A stretch of DNA of 33,292 nucleotides from Acidobacteriota bacterium (GCA_029567505.1 JAKPXO010000239.1:1-33292); one strand, 5' to 3'. Shown: positions 1-10,226, numbered from the stretch's first letter. Made by a program: numbers and translations. Notes: generated from the letters alone by a model not told the origin.

Positions 1-431
1 GCCGCCGTCGACGCGACGTTGACGACGTGGCCGCGGCGCCGGCTCTTCATCCCCGGGAGGACGGCGCGCGCCATCAGGAACGGTCCGCGAAGGTTGACCG
101 CGAGCGTGTGGTCGAAGACGAGGGCGTCGAGCCGGTCGACCGGGCCGTGCGCCCAGACGCCCGCGTTGTTGACGAGGACGTCGACCGGCCCGAGCTGCTG
201 CTCGGCCGCGGCCACGCAGCGCGCGACGCTCCCCTCGTCGGAGACGTCGCCGGGGAGGACGGCGCACCGCGCGCCGAGAGCGCCCGCCTCCTTCTCGACG
301 GACGCGAGGTGCGACGCGGTCAGGCCCATCAGGGCGACTCGGGCCCCTTCGCGCGCGAAGGCGAGGGCGACGGCCCGGCCGATGCCGCGGCCGGCGCCGG
401 TGACGAGGGCGACCGAATCCCTGAGCTCCAT
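1..431 (-). CDS. Short-chain dehydrogenase/reductase (SDR), C-terminus cut by window edge
   Basis: Reading the minus strand from the ATG at 431 gives 143 residues that run off the left edge, so the C-terminal half is missing. The N-terminus is a classical SDR Rossmann fold: TGAGRGIG at residues 11-18 binds the dinucleotide, an acidic GDV at 61-63 contacts the adenine, and NNAG is at 88-91. The visible part ends in VNVAST, just where the catalytic Ser and YxxxK region of the family would begin. A Shine-Dalgarno GGAGG lies 6 nt before the ATG. The neighbouring diguanylate cyclase is divergent. The family reduces carbonyls or oxidises alcohols using NAD(P)H; FabG-like activity is possible, but the substrate cannot be told from this fragment. 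Confidence 0.9.
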   Translation of the reverse strand, partial: MELRDSVALVTGAGRGIGRAVALAFAREGARVALMGLTASHLASVEKEAGALGARCAVLPGDVSDEGSVARCVAAAEQQLGPVDVLVNNAGVWAHGPVDRLDALVFDHTLAVNLRGPFLMARAVLPGMKSRRRGHVVNVASTA

Positions 432-449
432 GGCGGGCCTCCGGGGCCG

Positions 450-455
450 ATCTTA
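450..455 (-). promoter_or_regulatory. Candidate -10 element for the SDR gene
   Basis: On the minus strand this reads TAAGAT, 8 nt upstream of the GGAGG ribosome site of the SDR gene. It matches the TAnnnT pattern seen before other genes here. No convincing -35 box was found, so this is tentative. Confidence 0.3.
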
Positions 456-523
456 TCCGCCCCGTCGACCCGCCTCCTGGGCGGCCGTTGCCCCTTCGTC
501 GCGGATGGGAGATGCTGATCCGG

Positions 524-2287
524 ATGGTCCGGCGAACGTGCGTTCTGGCGGCGGCGCTCCTCTGGGCCATTCCCGTGCCGCGCACGGCCGAAGGGCAGGA
601 GCCCGCGGCGATACGGGTCGAGCGCCTGCCGGCAAGCCTCGCCGGCACCTGGGAGTTCGCGCTGGGGGACCCGCCCGGCGGGCTCGCGGACCTGGACACT
701 CTCCCGTTTCGCCCGATCGCCGTGCCCGGGAGCTGGCAGTCCGCCGGCTTCTCCGGACACGGGACGGGCTGGTACCGGGTCACGCTCGACCTCGATCCCT
801 CGCTCTCGATCGTCCCGCTCGCGTTCACCTGCACGCAGATCCGGGACGCGGACGAGGTCTACCTCGACGGCCAGCCGATCGGCCGGACCGGCGGGTTCCC
901 GCCGGCTTACGACAAGGGGACGGTCGTGGAGCGGATCTACGAGCTTCCCCCGTCGCGGTCCTCGGTCCCGGGACGTCACGTCCTAGCCGTGCGGGTCTAC
1001 AACGCGGGGCCGCGCGGAGGCGGGATCACCGGCACTCCGCGGCTCGAGGCGGTCTCCGCGGCCTTCCACGCCCGGACGATGCGCGAGGCGCCCCGCGCCC
1101 TCCTCGCCGCGGCATTCGGCGCGCTCGGGCTCTTCTCCCTCTTCTTCTACCTGCGCGACCGGGGGCAGTCGGACTTCCTCTTTTTCTTCCTGACGACGAG
1201 CGTCACGGCCGTCCTCATCGTCTCCTGGCTCTCGGTCTGGGCCGTCTTCGGCCTGCCCCTGACGTTCCTCTTTCGCGTCGGGCATGCCGGCGTCTTCGTC
1301 CTGCCGGCGCTCGCCTGGGTCCTCTTCCTGAAGTTCTTCGAGCGTCCGATCGGGAGCCTCCACCGCGTCCTGCTGTCGGCGCAGGTGGTCGGGGCGCTGG
1401 CGTGCCTCCTCTGGCCGAGGCCCGACGACATCTACTACACGTTCCCTCTCGGCGGCCTCCTCGGCGCGGCCGCGTCGGCCGACGTCCTCGCGCACCTCGG
1501 GACGGCGGCGCGTCGGCGCGTCCGGCACGCGCGGTCCCTCCTCGCCGCGGCGCTCGTCGCGGTCCTGGCGGCGGCGTTCGACGTCGCCGGTCTCCTCGCC
1601 CTCGGACTCGGGGCGTCGATCGAGATCGCCCTCTCCGGGCCGGCCTTCTTCCTCCTGATGAGCGTCCTCCTCGCGGCGCTCGCCGACCGGCTGGCGCGTC
1701 TCCGGCTCGCGGCCTCGACCGACCCGCTCACCTCCCTGGCGAACCGGGCGGTCCTCTTCGACCGGATCGGCCTCGAGCTCGCCCGGGCCCGGAGGAGCGC
1801 CCACCCCGTCGCGCTCGCGATCCTCGACCTCGACGGGTTCAAGGGGTTCAACGACCGGCACGGCCACCTGACCGGAGACCGGCTCCTCGTCGCGGTCGCC
1901 GCCGCGATCACGCAGGCGATCCGGGACACCGACCTGGCGGCCCGCTTCGGGGGCGACGAGTTCGTCGTCCTCCTGCCGGAGGCCGACGCGACCCGGGCCG
2001 TCTCCTGTCTCGAGAGGATCCGGGACGGCGTCGCCCGGGCGCGGGTTTCCGGGGCGCGTGACGGGACGACCGTCTCCGCGGGCGTCGCCGTCTTCGACCC
2101 GAACGTGAGGGCGAGCGTGTCCGTCTCGGCCTGGCTGCGCCAGGCGGACACCGCGCTCTACGCCGCCAAGGCCGCGGGCCGGAACCGAGTCCTCGTCGCG
2201 CACGGCGCTCCGCCCGGGGCGACCTCCGCAGAGCGCGTCCCGAGCGACGACGCGTCGATCCGCCGCGTCCCGGGGACGCCGCCGTGA
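524..2287 (+). CDS. Membrane-anchored diguanylate cyclase with extracytoplasmic jelly-roll sensor
   Basis: The protein should make cyclic di-GMP from two GTP in response to an extracytoplasmic signal. With the start chosen here (587 aa) it has a signal peptide (residues 1-24), a beta-rich periplasmic domain (about 30-190) resembling the sugar-binding jelly roll of glycosidases and 7TMR-DISM sensors, about seven hydrophobic segments (190-385), and a C-terminal GGDEF domain. The active-site motif GGDEF is at 476-480 and an intact inhibitory I-site RDTD at 467-470, so it is probably active and product-inhibited. The ATG at 524 has GGGAG 12 nt upstream; ATG 512 and TTG 488 are in-frame alternatives that add 4 or 12 residues. 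Its stop overlaps the GTG of the next gene (GTGA), suggesting translational coupling. Confidence 0.88.
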   Translation: MVRRTCVLAAALLWAIPVPRTAEGQEPAAIRVERLPASLAGTWEFALGDPPGGLADLDTLPFRPIAVPGSWQSAGFSGHGTGWYRVTLDLDPSLSIVPLAFTCTQIRDADEVYLDGQPIGRTGGFPPAYDKGTVVERIYELPPSRSSVPGRHVLAVRVYNAGPRGGGITGTPRLEAVSAAFHARTMREAPRALLAAAFGALGLFSLFFYLRDRGQSDFLFFFLTTSVTAVLIVSWLSVWAVFGLPLTFLFRVGHAGVFVLPALAWVLFLKFFERPIGSLHRVLLSAQVVGALACLLWPRPDDIYYTFPLGGLLGAAASADVLAHLGTAARRRVRHARSLLAAALVAVLAAAFDVAGLLALGLGASIEIALSGPAFFLLMSVLLAALADRLARLRLAASTDPLTSLANRAVLFDRIGLELARARRSAHPVALAILDLDGFKGFNDRHGHLTGDRLLVAVAAAITQAIRDTDLAARFGGDEFVVLLPEADATRAVSCLERIRDGVARARVSGARDGTTVSAGVAVFDPNVRASVSVSAWLRQADTALYAAKAAGRNRVLVAHGAPPGATSAERVPSDDASIRRVPGTPP

Positions 2288-3024
2288 CCGGGAGCGCCGG
2301 GGCGGACGCCGCGCCGGCGCCGCGGGTCCCGGACCGCGTCCTCTTCGACGACGGCTCGGTCCTCGCCCTCGACAAGCCCGCCGGCGTCTCGATGGCGACC
2401 TCTTCCCGACCGGGGAAGTCGGAGGAGGAGGTCGTCTCGCGGCTGCTCGCCTCCTGCGGCCTGCCGGAGACGGCCCCGCGACCGCTCCTCGTCCACCGGC
2501 TCGACGAGGGGACCTCGGGAGTCGTCCTCCTGGCCCGTGACGCCGCGACGCACCGGCGTCTCTCGGAGGCGTTTCAGAAGCGTGCGACGGAGAAGACGTA
2601 CCGCGCGCTCGTCTGGGGGCATCCCGTGCCGGTGCGAGGGGAGACCCGCGCTCCGCTCGGACGCGACCGGAAGGACGGCCGGAAGATGCGCGTCCGGGAG
2701 GAAGGCAAGCCGGCCGTCACCCGATGGACGACGCTTCGCCGGTACGCTTCCGTCGCGGACCTCGAGGTCGCGCCCGAGACGGGCCGGACGCACCAGATCC
2801 GCGTCCACCTCGCGGCGCGGGGACACCCGCTCGTCGGCGACGACCTCTACGGCGGCGGCACGCGCTGGCGCGGCGTCCGCGACCCGGCGCTCCGCGCCGC
2901 CTTCGCGGCCGTGGCGCACCCGCTCCTCCACGCCGCCCGGGTCGTCGTTCCCGCGCTCGGGATCGACGTCGAGGCGCCGCTTTCGGGCGACTACGCCGCG
3001 CTCCTCGGGCTCCTCGCGCGCTGA
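2284..3024 (+). CDS. RluA-family RNA pseudouridine synthase
   Basis: This 246-residue protein isomerises uridine to pseudouridine in rRNA or tRNA. The catalytic block HRLDEGTSG is at residues 71-79 with Asp74 as the essential residue (the usual form is HRLDKDTSG), and RTHQIRVHLA near 168-177 is the second family signature. There is no N-terminal S4 domain, so it belongs to the short RluA/TruC-like group. The GTG start overlaps the upstream cyclase stop by 4 bp. The exact RNA target cannot be assigned. Confidence 0.92.
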   Translation: MTGSAGADAAPAPRVPDRVLFDDGSVLALDKPAGVSMATSSRPGKSEEEVVSRLLASCGLPETAPRPLLVHRLDEGTSGVVLLARDAATHRRLSEAFQKRATEKTYRALVWGHPVPVRGETRAPLGRDRKDGRKMRVREEGKPAVTRWTTLRRYASVADLEVAPETGRTHQIRVHLAARGHPLVGDDLYGGGTRWRGVRDPALRAAFAAVAHPLLHAARVVVPALGIDVEAPLSGDYAALLGLLAR

Positions 3025-3031
3025 CGCGCGC
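3015..3031. terminator. Hairpin at convergent gene end
   Basis: CGCGCG at 3015-3020 and 3025-3030 can pair around the TGA stop of the pseudouridine synthase, one base before the permease stop on the other strand. There is no T-tract. It may act as a bidirectional terminator, but GC background makes short CG stems common. Confidence 0.3.
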
Positions 3032-4267
3032 CTACTCGTAGCGGAGCGCCTCGATCGGGTCGATCGAGGCGGCGCGCAGCGCCGGGTAGAAGCCGGAGAG
3101 GAGGCCGACGGCGCCGGAGACGCCGGTCGACAGGAGGAGGGACCAGAGCGTCACGACGGTCGGCCAGCCGGCGGAGGCGGCGACGACCTTCGCGATGAGG
3201 ACCCCGAGGCCGACCCCGAGGAGGCCTCCGAGCGCGCTCAGCGCGAACGCCTCGACGACGAACTGGACGAGGACGTCCTTTCGACGCGCGCCGATCGCGC
3301 GGCGGATGCCGATCTCGCGCGTCCGCTCGAGGACGGTCGCCAGCATGATGTTCATGATCCCGATCCCGCCGACGAGGAGCGAGATCCCGGCGATGCACCC
3401 CATGACGACGTTGAAGAGACGCTGGGTCTTCCGGCTCTGGGCGAGGAGCGCCTCGGGGACGACGACCTCGAAGTCGGCCGCGCCGCCGTGGAGCCGGTCG
3501 AGGAGGGCTCCCACGAGGCGCGCGGCCTCCGTCGCCGGGGTCCCGTCCCGGAGCTTCACGACGAGCTCGGAGAGCGGGGACTCGAGCGCGTCGCGGTCCA
3601 GCTTGCGGAGGACCGTCGTGAAGGGGACGAAGAGCTCCCGCGCGGTCGACCCGACGGAGACCCCCTGAAACGAGTCGCCGCCCTCGCCCGAGGGAGCGAG
3701 GACGCCGACGACGGTGAGCCAGACGTCGTTCACCTTGACCGTTCGCCCGAGCGCCGGCTCCCAGCCGAAGAGGTCGCGGCGGGCGTCGTCGCCGAGGACG
3801 CAGACCTGGGCGTGCGTCTCCTCGTCCTCCTTCGTCAGGAAGCGCCCGGCGGCGAGCGGCAGCGACACGAGCTCCGCGTGGCGCCACGAGACGCCCGAGA
3901 CGCGCGCCTCGCTCTTTCCGCCCCGCCCCCGCACGCTCCAGGGGTTCACCGTGACGCGCGGGCCGGTGAAGTCGACCCCCGGCACGGCCTCCTCGATCCC
4001 GGCGGCGTCGCGGAGCGAGACGCCGATCGACTTCTTCCGGACCTCCTGGAGCTCGTCGGGGCGGAACTCCTTCGCGCGGACGAGGACGTTCGAGATCCCC
4101 ATCCGCCGGATCATGTCGAGCGCCTGCCGCTCGGCGCCCGCGCCGATCGAGAGCATCGCGATGACGGCGCCGACGCCGAAGATCATCCCGAGCATCGTCA
4201 GGACGGACCGCAGCTTGTGCGCCGAGAGGCTCGCCAGGGCGCGCAGGAGCGACTCGCGAAGGCTCAC
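3032..4267 (-). CDS. MacB/FtsX-type ABC transporter permease (no ATPase domain)
   Basis: This 411-residue inner-membrane permease has the MacB architecture: a first transmembrane helix (about 18-42), a large periplasmic core domain (about 45-275), then three helices (about 287-310, 333-360, 370-393) forming the FtsX domain, with the typical stretch GGIGIMNIMLATVLERTREI and the end DPIEALRYE. It should work by mechanotransmission with a cytoplasmic ATPase and the adaptors encoded just upstream to expel a substrate or lipoprotein. The GTG start overlaps the adaptor's TGA by 4 bp. Unlike MacB itself there is no fused nucleotide-binding domain, and no separate ATPase gene is in this operon. Substrate unknown. 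Confidence 0.93.
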   Translation of the reverse strand: MSLRESLLRALASLSAHKLRSVLTMLGMIFGVGAVIAMLSIGAGAERQALDMIRRMGISNVLVRAKEFRPDELQEVRKKSIGVSLRDAAGIEEAVPGVDFTGPRVTVNPWSVRGRGGKSEARVSGVSWRHAELVSLPLAAGRFLTKEDEETHAQVCVLGDDARRDLFGWEPALGRTVKVNDVWLTVVGVLAPSGEGGDSFQGVSVGSTARELFVPFTTVLRKLDRDALESPLSELVVKLRDGTPATEAARLVGALLDRLHGGAADFEVVVPEALLAQSRKTQRLFNVVMGCIAGISLLVGGIGIMNIMLATVLERTREIGIRRAIGARRKDVLVQFVVEAFALSALGGLLGVGLGVLIAKVVAASAGWPTVVTLWSLLLSTGVSGAVGLLSGFYPALRAASIDPIEALRYE

Positions 4268-5526
4268 GACGCCCCTCCGACGGGGGAGCCGGGCGCGGGC
4301 GACGTGGCCGGCTCGGGCGCCGCCTCCGGGTCGACGAGCGCGACGACGTCGCCCTCGCGCAAGCCCGAGGCGACGGCGACGCGGCCGAGCGCGGTCGCGC
4401 CGAGCGTGACGGGAACGGGCTCGAAGGCCCCCTTCCCGAGCCGGAAGGCGACGGTTTCGCCGCCGCGCTCGAAGAGCGCCTGCCTCGGGACGACGAGGGC
4501 GTCGGCCTCGCCGCCGAGGTCGAGCGTCGCGGCCACACGCTGGCCCGGCTTCATCCGGGCCGGGTCGATCGCGTCGAGCGAGAGGACGGCGCCGAAGTAC
4601 TGGATCGGGACGTTCCGGAGGCGCGGCCGGGCGAGAGCGTCGACCGACTTCACCTTCGCGGGGACGGGCCGGCCGGCCTCGCCCTCGAGCGAGAGCGTGG
4701 CGGGACGTCCGGGCGCGAGCCCTCCGGCGTCCGCCTCGAGGACCCAGACCTCGGCCTCGAGCTTGCCGAGGTCGGGGATCTCCGCGAGCGTCTGGGTGCT
4801 CCAGACGACCTGCCCGACCTGGGGCAGCTCGCCGCGCCAGTTTCGCTTCAGAACGACGATCCCGTCGTGCGGCGCCTTCAGCTCGAGGGCGGCGAGCTCG
4901 CGCTCGGCCTTGTCGATCTTCAGCTGCGCCGTGCGCCCCTCCAGGGCGACGAGCTCGCGGCCCGTCCGCGCGAGGGCCTCGCGCTCCCCCTTCGAGTCGA
5001 CGGCGTGGCGCTCCTTCTGCGTCGCGAGGGAGACGTCGATGTCCGCCTCGATGATCTCGTGCCGGGAGAAGAGCTCCGGGTCGCGGCTCTGGAACGTCTC
5101 GGCGGTCGACCGCTCGTCGCGGGCCTGGTCGGCGTCGCGGCGGAGGTTCGCGATGAGGGCTCCGGCCTCGGCGCGTTCCTTGTCGCCGCGCCGGTCCGCG
5201 GTCGCGCGCTCGGCCCGGCCGTCGGCGAGGAGCTTCGTCGTCTGCGTCGGGTCGAGACGGACGACGACGTCGCCCGCCTTCACGGGCGTCCCGTCCTCGA
5301 TCATCCAGCCGATCTTCAGGCTCACGTCGTTGCCCGGGACGCGGACGGGCGTCGCGTCGACGGCGCGGAGGACCCCCTCGGCGCGAACCGTCCGCTCGAG
5401 CTTCGCCGCCTTCACGACGAACGTCGGGACGCGGGCGTCCGCCGTCCGAGGCCGGAGGAGTCGCGCCCCGAAGGCGGCGGCGGCGAGGAGCGCCGCGGCG
5501 AGGGCGACGAGGGCGCGCCGTCTCAC
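4264..5526 (-). CDS. HlyD/MacA-type periplasmic adaptor (membrane fusion protein)
   Basis: The 420-residue protein has an N-terminal membrane anchor (RRRALVALAAALLAAAAFGA), then the split lipoyl domain flanking a coiled-coil-forming helical hairpin: the first half-motif is DGTPVKAGDVVVRLD and the second ELKAPHDGIVVLKRNW followed by GQVVW. A beta-barrel domain and a C-terminal membrane-proximal domain follow. Such adaptors bridge an inner-membrane permease to an outer-membrane channel. The start is the GTG at 5526, which overlaps the upstream TGA (GTGA) and has GGGAG just before it; the longer frame to 5607 would run into the upstream gene. Second gene of a three-gene operon. Confidence 0.9.
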   Translation of the reverse strand: MRRRALVALAAALLAAAAFGARLLRPRTADARVPTFVVKAAKLERTVRAEGVLRAVDATPVRVPGNDVSLKIGWMIEDGTPVKAGDVVVRLDPTQTTKLLADGRAERATADRRGDKERAEAGALIANLRRDADQARDERSTAETFQSRDPELFSRHEIIEADIDVSLATQKERHAVDSKGEREALARTGRELVALEGRTAQLKIDKAERELAALELKAPHDGIVVLKRNWRGELPQVGQVVWSTQTLAEIPDLGKLEAEVWVLEADAGGLAPGRPATLSLEGEAGRPVPAKVKSVDALARPRLRNVPIQYFGAVLSLDAIDPARMKPGQRVAATLDLGGEADALVVPRQALFERGGETVAFRLGKGAFEPVPVTLGATALGRVAVASGLREGDVVALVDPEAAPEPATSPAPGSPVGGAS

Positions 5527-7742
5527 GAGGCGGCTCCCTTCGGGGCCGGGCGCGCGACGCGCAGGACGGCGTTCCCTTCGGTGAGGCCGGAGAGGACCTC
5601 GACCCACTCGCCGTTGCGCCGTCCGACCTTCACGGCGACCGGCCGGGCGCCGCTCCCACGCGGGACCCAGACGAAGGGACCGGCCTCGGTCGGGACGACC
5701 GCGTCGGCCGGGACGGCGAGGGCGCGCGCGACGCGCCCGGTCTCGACGTGGCCGCGGACCCGCATCCCCGGCTTCATCTTCTTCGGGTCGACCTCCTCGA
5801 GCACGACGGAGAGGCGAGCGACCTTGAGCGGAACGGAGGGCGACGCGCGCTGGACCGTCCTCTGGATGCGAAGCACCTTTCCCCGGACCTCGGAGTCGGG
5901 GTGGGCGTCGAGGCGGAGCGAGACGGCCGCCCCTTCGCGGACGAGACCGGCGTCGGCCTCGTCCACCTCGCCCTGCACCCCGAGGCGGGCGAGGTCGGGG
6001 ACCTCGAGGATCTTCTCGCCGTACCAGCAGCGGTCGCCGACCTTCTTCTTGTCGCCGTTCCAGCTCGGGATGAGGAGGACGGTCCCGGCGCGCGGAGCGG
6101 GCACCGTCATCTTCCCGATCGCCGTCGTCAGCTCTCCGGCCCGGAGCGCGGCGCGGCGCCGGCGCCCCTCGAGGATCGAGAGCTCGGCGCGGGCCGCGCG
6201 CTCGGCCGCCTCGAGGCGGCGCGTGACGGAGGCCGACTCCGCCTCCGCGAGCGCGAGGTCGAGGCGCGCCTTCGTCAGCTCGATCGCGCCGGAGATCTCG
6301 GGCGGGACGTCGACCTTCAGCGCGGCCTTCGCGCGACGCGCCTCGGCCTGCGCCTTCTGCAGCTCGAGGTCGGCGCGGGCGAGCGCGAGCGTTCGGCGGC
6401 GGCGCTCGATCTGCTTCCCCGCCGACTCGGCCTCCGCCCGCTTCTCCTCGAGCTGCTGGGAGAGCGCGGTCGTGTCGAAGCGGAGGACGGGCTGGCCCTT
6501 CTTCACCTCCGAGCCTTCGGCGGCGAGGAACGAGATCCGGTAGTCCCAGACCTCGGGGAGGCGCGTGGGGCCGATCGGCTCGCCGTCGAGCGCCGCCAGC
6601 TCGCCCTTCAGCTCGACGGAGAGGACGAGGTCGCGCATCTCGGCCTTCGCCTGGCGCGCGCTCGCGGGGTCGGGAGGCGGGAGCGGGACGCGGCTCGGGT
6701 CGGCCGCGACGGACCGCGTCGGCGCCGGCGGCGTCTCGACGCGGACGGACATGCCGGGCCGGAGGCCGTCGAGCTCCCCGCCGGTGACGTCGACCTGGAC
6801 GCGAAAGGCCATACGCGGCGAGCCGCGTCCGATCGGCTGCGCGACCGGCGCGACGGAGGCGACCCGGGCCGGGAGACGGCGGTCGGGGAAGGTGTCGGGG
6901 ACGACGACGGCGGCGTCGCCCGCGCGGACCCGGCCGTCGTCGACGTCGAAGAGGAGCGCGTCGACCCGAAGCGCCCCGGGGTCGGGAATCCGCGCGAGCG
7001 CGAGGCCGGGCCAGAGCGTGTCGCCCGTCAGGAACTTCTTCCGCTCGCGCGGGTTCTCGGCGACGACGAAGACGCCGTCCTTGGGCGCGTGGAGGGTGAG
7101 GGCGGCGACCGCCGCCTCCAGCTTCTCGCGCTCGGCGCGGGCCCGCTCCAGCGCGATGAGCTTCGTGGCGCGATCGGCGTCCGCGGCCGCGCTTGAGCCG
7201 GCGAGCTCCTCCCCGGCCTTCGCGAGCTCCGTCCGCGCGCGGCGGAGCGCGAGCTGCTTCTCCTCGTGGTCTCGCCGCGAGCGGAGCTCGGCGGGGAGGT
7301 CGGCGTCGAGGCGGGCCTTCTCGAGGTCGGTCGTCCGGGCGCGGACGGCCTGCTCGCGCCCGAGCTCCGCCACCTCCCGGTCCGCGTCGAAACGGACGAG
7401 CTCGGTCTCCGCCTCGATCGCGGCGATCCGCTTCTGCTCGAGCTCGGAGGCGAGGTTCCCCGCGTCGAACTCGGCGACCCGGTCGCCCGTCTTCACGAGC
7501 GCGCCGTCCTCCTCGAGGAAGCGGAGCTGGAGCTCCCAGAGCGGCGTCTCGGGGACGAAGAGGTCGGCCGACCGGACCGCGGCGAGCTCGCCGGTCAGGA
7601 GCAGTGTCCCGGAGCCGGCGGTCGGAGGCGCCGTGCCGGGACCATCGCCGGCCCGGGCGCCGCGGCAGCCCGAAAAAACGCCCGCGGCAGCCAGCAGGAG
7701 AACCGCCGCGGGCGCGAGGAGGGAGAGTCGTCCCCGTTTCAT
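5523..7742 (-). CDS. Lipoprotein with two fused HlyD-type adaptor modules
   Basis: At 739 residues this is about twice the usual adaptor length because it contains two complete modules. A lipobox ends in FSGC, with Cys26 the predicted lipidation site. Module one (about 46-338) has lipoyl half-motifs EEDGALVKTGDRVAEFD and LHAPKDGVFVV around a charged helical hairpin. After a Pro/Ala-rich linker (339-366), module two (about 367-739) repeats the plan with AAEGSEVKKGQPVLRFD and VPAPRAGTVLLIPSWNGDKK. Module two resembles the separate adaptor encoded next more closely than module one does, judged by eye. The ATG at 7742 starts the signal peptide; upstream in-frame codons lie inside the divergent glucanotransferase gene and are a shadow. 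First gene of the operon. Confidence 0.88.
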   Translation of the reverse strand: MKRGRLSLLAPAAVLLLAAAGVFSGCRGARAGDGPGTAPPTAGSGTLLLTGELAAVRSADLFVPETPLWELQLRFLEEDGALVKTGDRVAEFDAGNLASELEQKRIAAIEAETELVRFDADREVAELGREQAVRARTTDLEKARLDADLPAELRSRRDHEEKQLALRRARTELAKAGEELAGSSAAADADRATKLIALERARAEREKLEAAVAALTLHAPKDGVFVVAENPRERKKFLTGDTLWPGLALARIPDPGALRVDALLFDVDDGRVRAGDAAVVVPDTFPDRRLPARVASVAPVAQPIGRGSPRMAFRVQVDVTGGELDGLRPGMSVRVETPPAPTRSVAADPSRVPLPPPDPASARQAKAEMRDLVLSVELKGELAALDGEPIGPTRLPEVWDYRISFLAAEGSEVKKGQPVLRFDTTALSQQLEEKRAEAESAGKQIERRRRTLALARADLELQKAQAEARRAKAALKVDVPPEISGAIELTKARLDLALAEAESASVTRRLEAAERAARAELSILEGRRRRAALRAGELTTAIGKMTVPAPRAGTVLLIPSWNGDKKKVGDRCWYGEKILEVPDLARLGVQGEVDEADAGLVREGAAVSLRLDAHPDSEVRGKVLRIQRTVQRASPSVPLKVARLSVVLEEVDPKKMKPGMRVRGHVETGRVARALAVPADAVVPTEAGPFVWVPRGSGARPVAVKVGRRNGEWVEVLSGLTEGNAVLRVARPAPKGAAS

Positions 7743-7770
7743 TCCCCGCCCACTTTTACGGAGGCAGGCC

Positions 7771-7791
7771 CCGGAGCGTTGCCGGCTCCGG
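7771..7791. promoter_or_regulatory. Inverted repeat in divergent promoter region
   Basis: CCGGAGC (7771-7777) and GCTCCGG (7785-7791) are perfect inverted repeats with a 7-nt spacer, midway in the 63-bp gap between the divergent adaptor operon and the glucanotransferase gene. This is a plausible operator or transcript hairpin; no known regulator motif was recognised. A TAGGAT hexamer at 7793-7798 could be the -10 of the plus-strand gene. Confidence 0.3.
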
Positions 7792-7805
7792 ATAGGATCG
7801 TCCGG

Positions 7806-9325
<1,520 letters not shown>

Positions 9326-9332
<7 letters not shown>

Positions 9333-9345
9333 GGCGCCTCAGCCC
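9326..9345. terminator. Perfect 20-bp palindrome containing both convergent stop codons
   Basis: GGGCTGAGGC (9326-9335) is followed directly by its reverse complement GCCTCAGCCC (9336-9345). The plus-strand TGA (9330-9332) and minus-strand TGA (9341-9339) lie symmetrically inside it. It is probably a bidirectional terminator; there is no U-tract on the plus strand beyond CTTCG. Confidence 0.55.
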
Positions 9346-10181
9346 TTCGCCTTCCGCGACCCGTTCCGCTTCGTCTGGAGGCGGAGGTGCTTCACGGCCC
9401 GGGCCGGCGCGATGCCGTCCCCCCAGCGCTCCCGGAGCGCGTGGAGGTGGCGGGCGACGAAGAGGTAGAGGTCCGCCTCGGTCCTCCCGGGGAAGTCCGC
9501 GAGGACGCCGCTCGCGCGGATCGTCTCGGTCATCGGCCGGAAGAACGTCTCGTACCAGGAGCGGACCGCCTCCTCCCAGGACGTGCAACGGGAGAGCTCC
9601 AGGCCGAGGAAATAGCGATGGACCGCGACGTGCTCGAGCATTTCCGCGTAGTCGCCCGGGTGCGTCACCCGGAACTCGTCGGGAGAGGACGGGACGAGGC
9701 CGGTCGCCTCGAGGAAGTCGGCGAGCCCCTCCTTCCGGAGGACGTCCTCGAGCGAGGCGTCGGGGCCGAGCGGGACGGGAGTGAGGAACTCGAGGACGTG
9801 CGCCTCGATCGTCCGCGCGCCGAGCGAGCGGGCCACGGAGACGCGGTGGTGGCCGTCGACGGCGAAGTAGGCGTTCCCGACGAGGTAGAGCTCGACGGGA
9901 GGGAACCCCGCGGCCCCTTCGGCGAGGTCCTTCACGTCCTCCCACCGCTCCCGGAGCGACTCGGATCGCGGCAGGAAGACCCGGTTGAACTCGCCGCGCC
10001 GTCCGAACGTCCCGACGATCTTCTCGAGCGGCACGTCGGACGTCCCGCGGTCGACGACCCGGCGGAGCTTGAGGCGGTCGCGGACCTCCTCGAACGGGAG
10101 GAGGTCCGCCGGTCGCCGTCTCACGACGGCGAGGAGGTCGTGCACGAGAGCCCCGAGCCGGGCCCCGTCGAAGCCGCTCAC
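9339..10181 (-). CDS. ParB/sulfiredoxin-fold domain protein
   Basis: The 280-residue soluble protein contains a ParB-like nuclease/CTPase-fold motif, [17 protein letters not shown], at about residues 106-122, preceded by a helical region and [11 protein letters not shown], which resembles the 'VPLDKIVGS' lead-in of ParBc domains. The C-terminal half contains the motif [16 protein letters not shown] near 230-245, seen in some ParB-like regulators and universal-stress-type fusions. There is no helix-turn-helix that I can see and no parA nearby, so a role in chromosome partition is unlikely. The start is a GTG at 10181 with GGAGG 5 nt upstream. It sits alone on the minus strand between two glucan enzymes. 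Function unknown; a regulatory role is a guess. Confidence 0.75.
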   Translation of the reverse strand: MSGFDGARLGALVHDLLAVVRRRPADLLPFEEVRDRLKLRRVVDRGTSDVPLEKIVGTFGRRGEFNRVFLPRSESLRERWEDVKDLAEGAAGFPPVELYLVGNAYFAVDGHHRVSVARSLGARTIEAHVLEFLTPVPLGPDASLEDVLRKEGLADFLEATGLVPSSPDEFRVTHPGDYAEMLEHVAVHRYFLGLELSRCTSWEEAVRSWYETFFRPMTETIRASGVLADFPGRTEADLYLFVARHLHALRERWGDGIAPARAVKHLRLQTKRNGSRKAKG

Positions 10182-10197
10182 GGCCGCCTCCGTCCGA

Positions 10198-10226
10198 TAT
10201 CCTTCGGCCGGGCCACGGCCCGGAGG
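10198..10226 (+). promoter_or_regulatory. Leader of the amylase gene: -10-like hexamer and SD-overlapping hairpin
   Basis: TATCCT at 10198-10203 is a candidate -10 box. CCGGGCC (10208-10214) pairs perfectly with GGCCCGG (10217-10223), and the 3' arm takes in the first two bases of the GGAGG ribosome site (10222-10226), which is 5 nt from the ATG. The hairpin could limit translation initiation. Confidence 0.35.
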
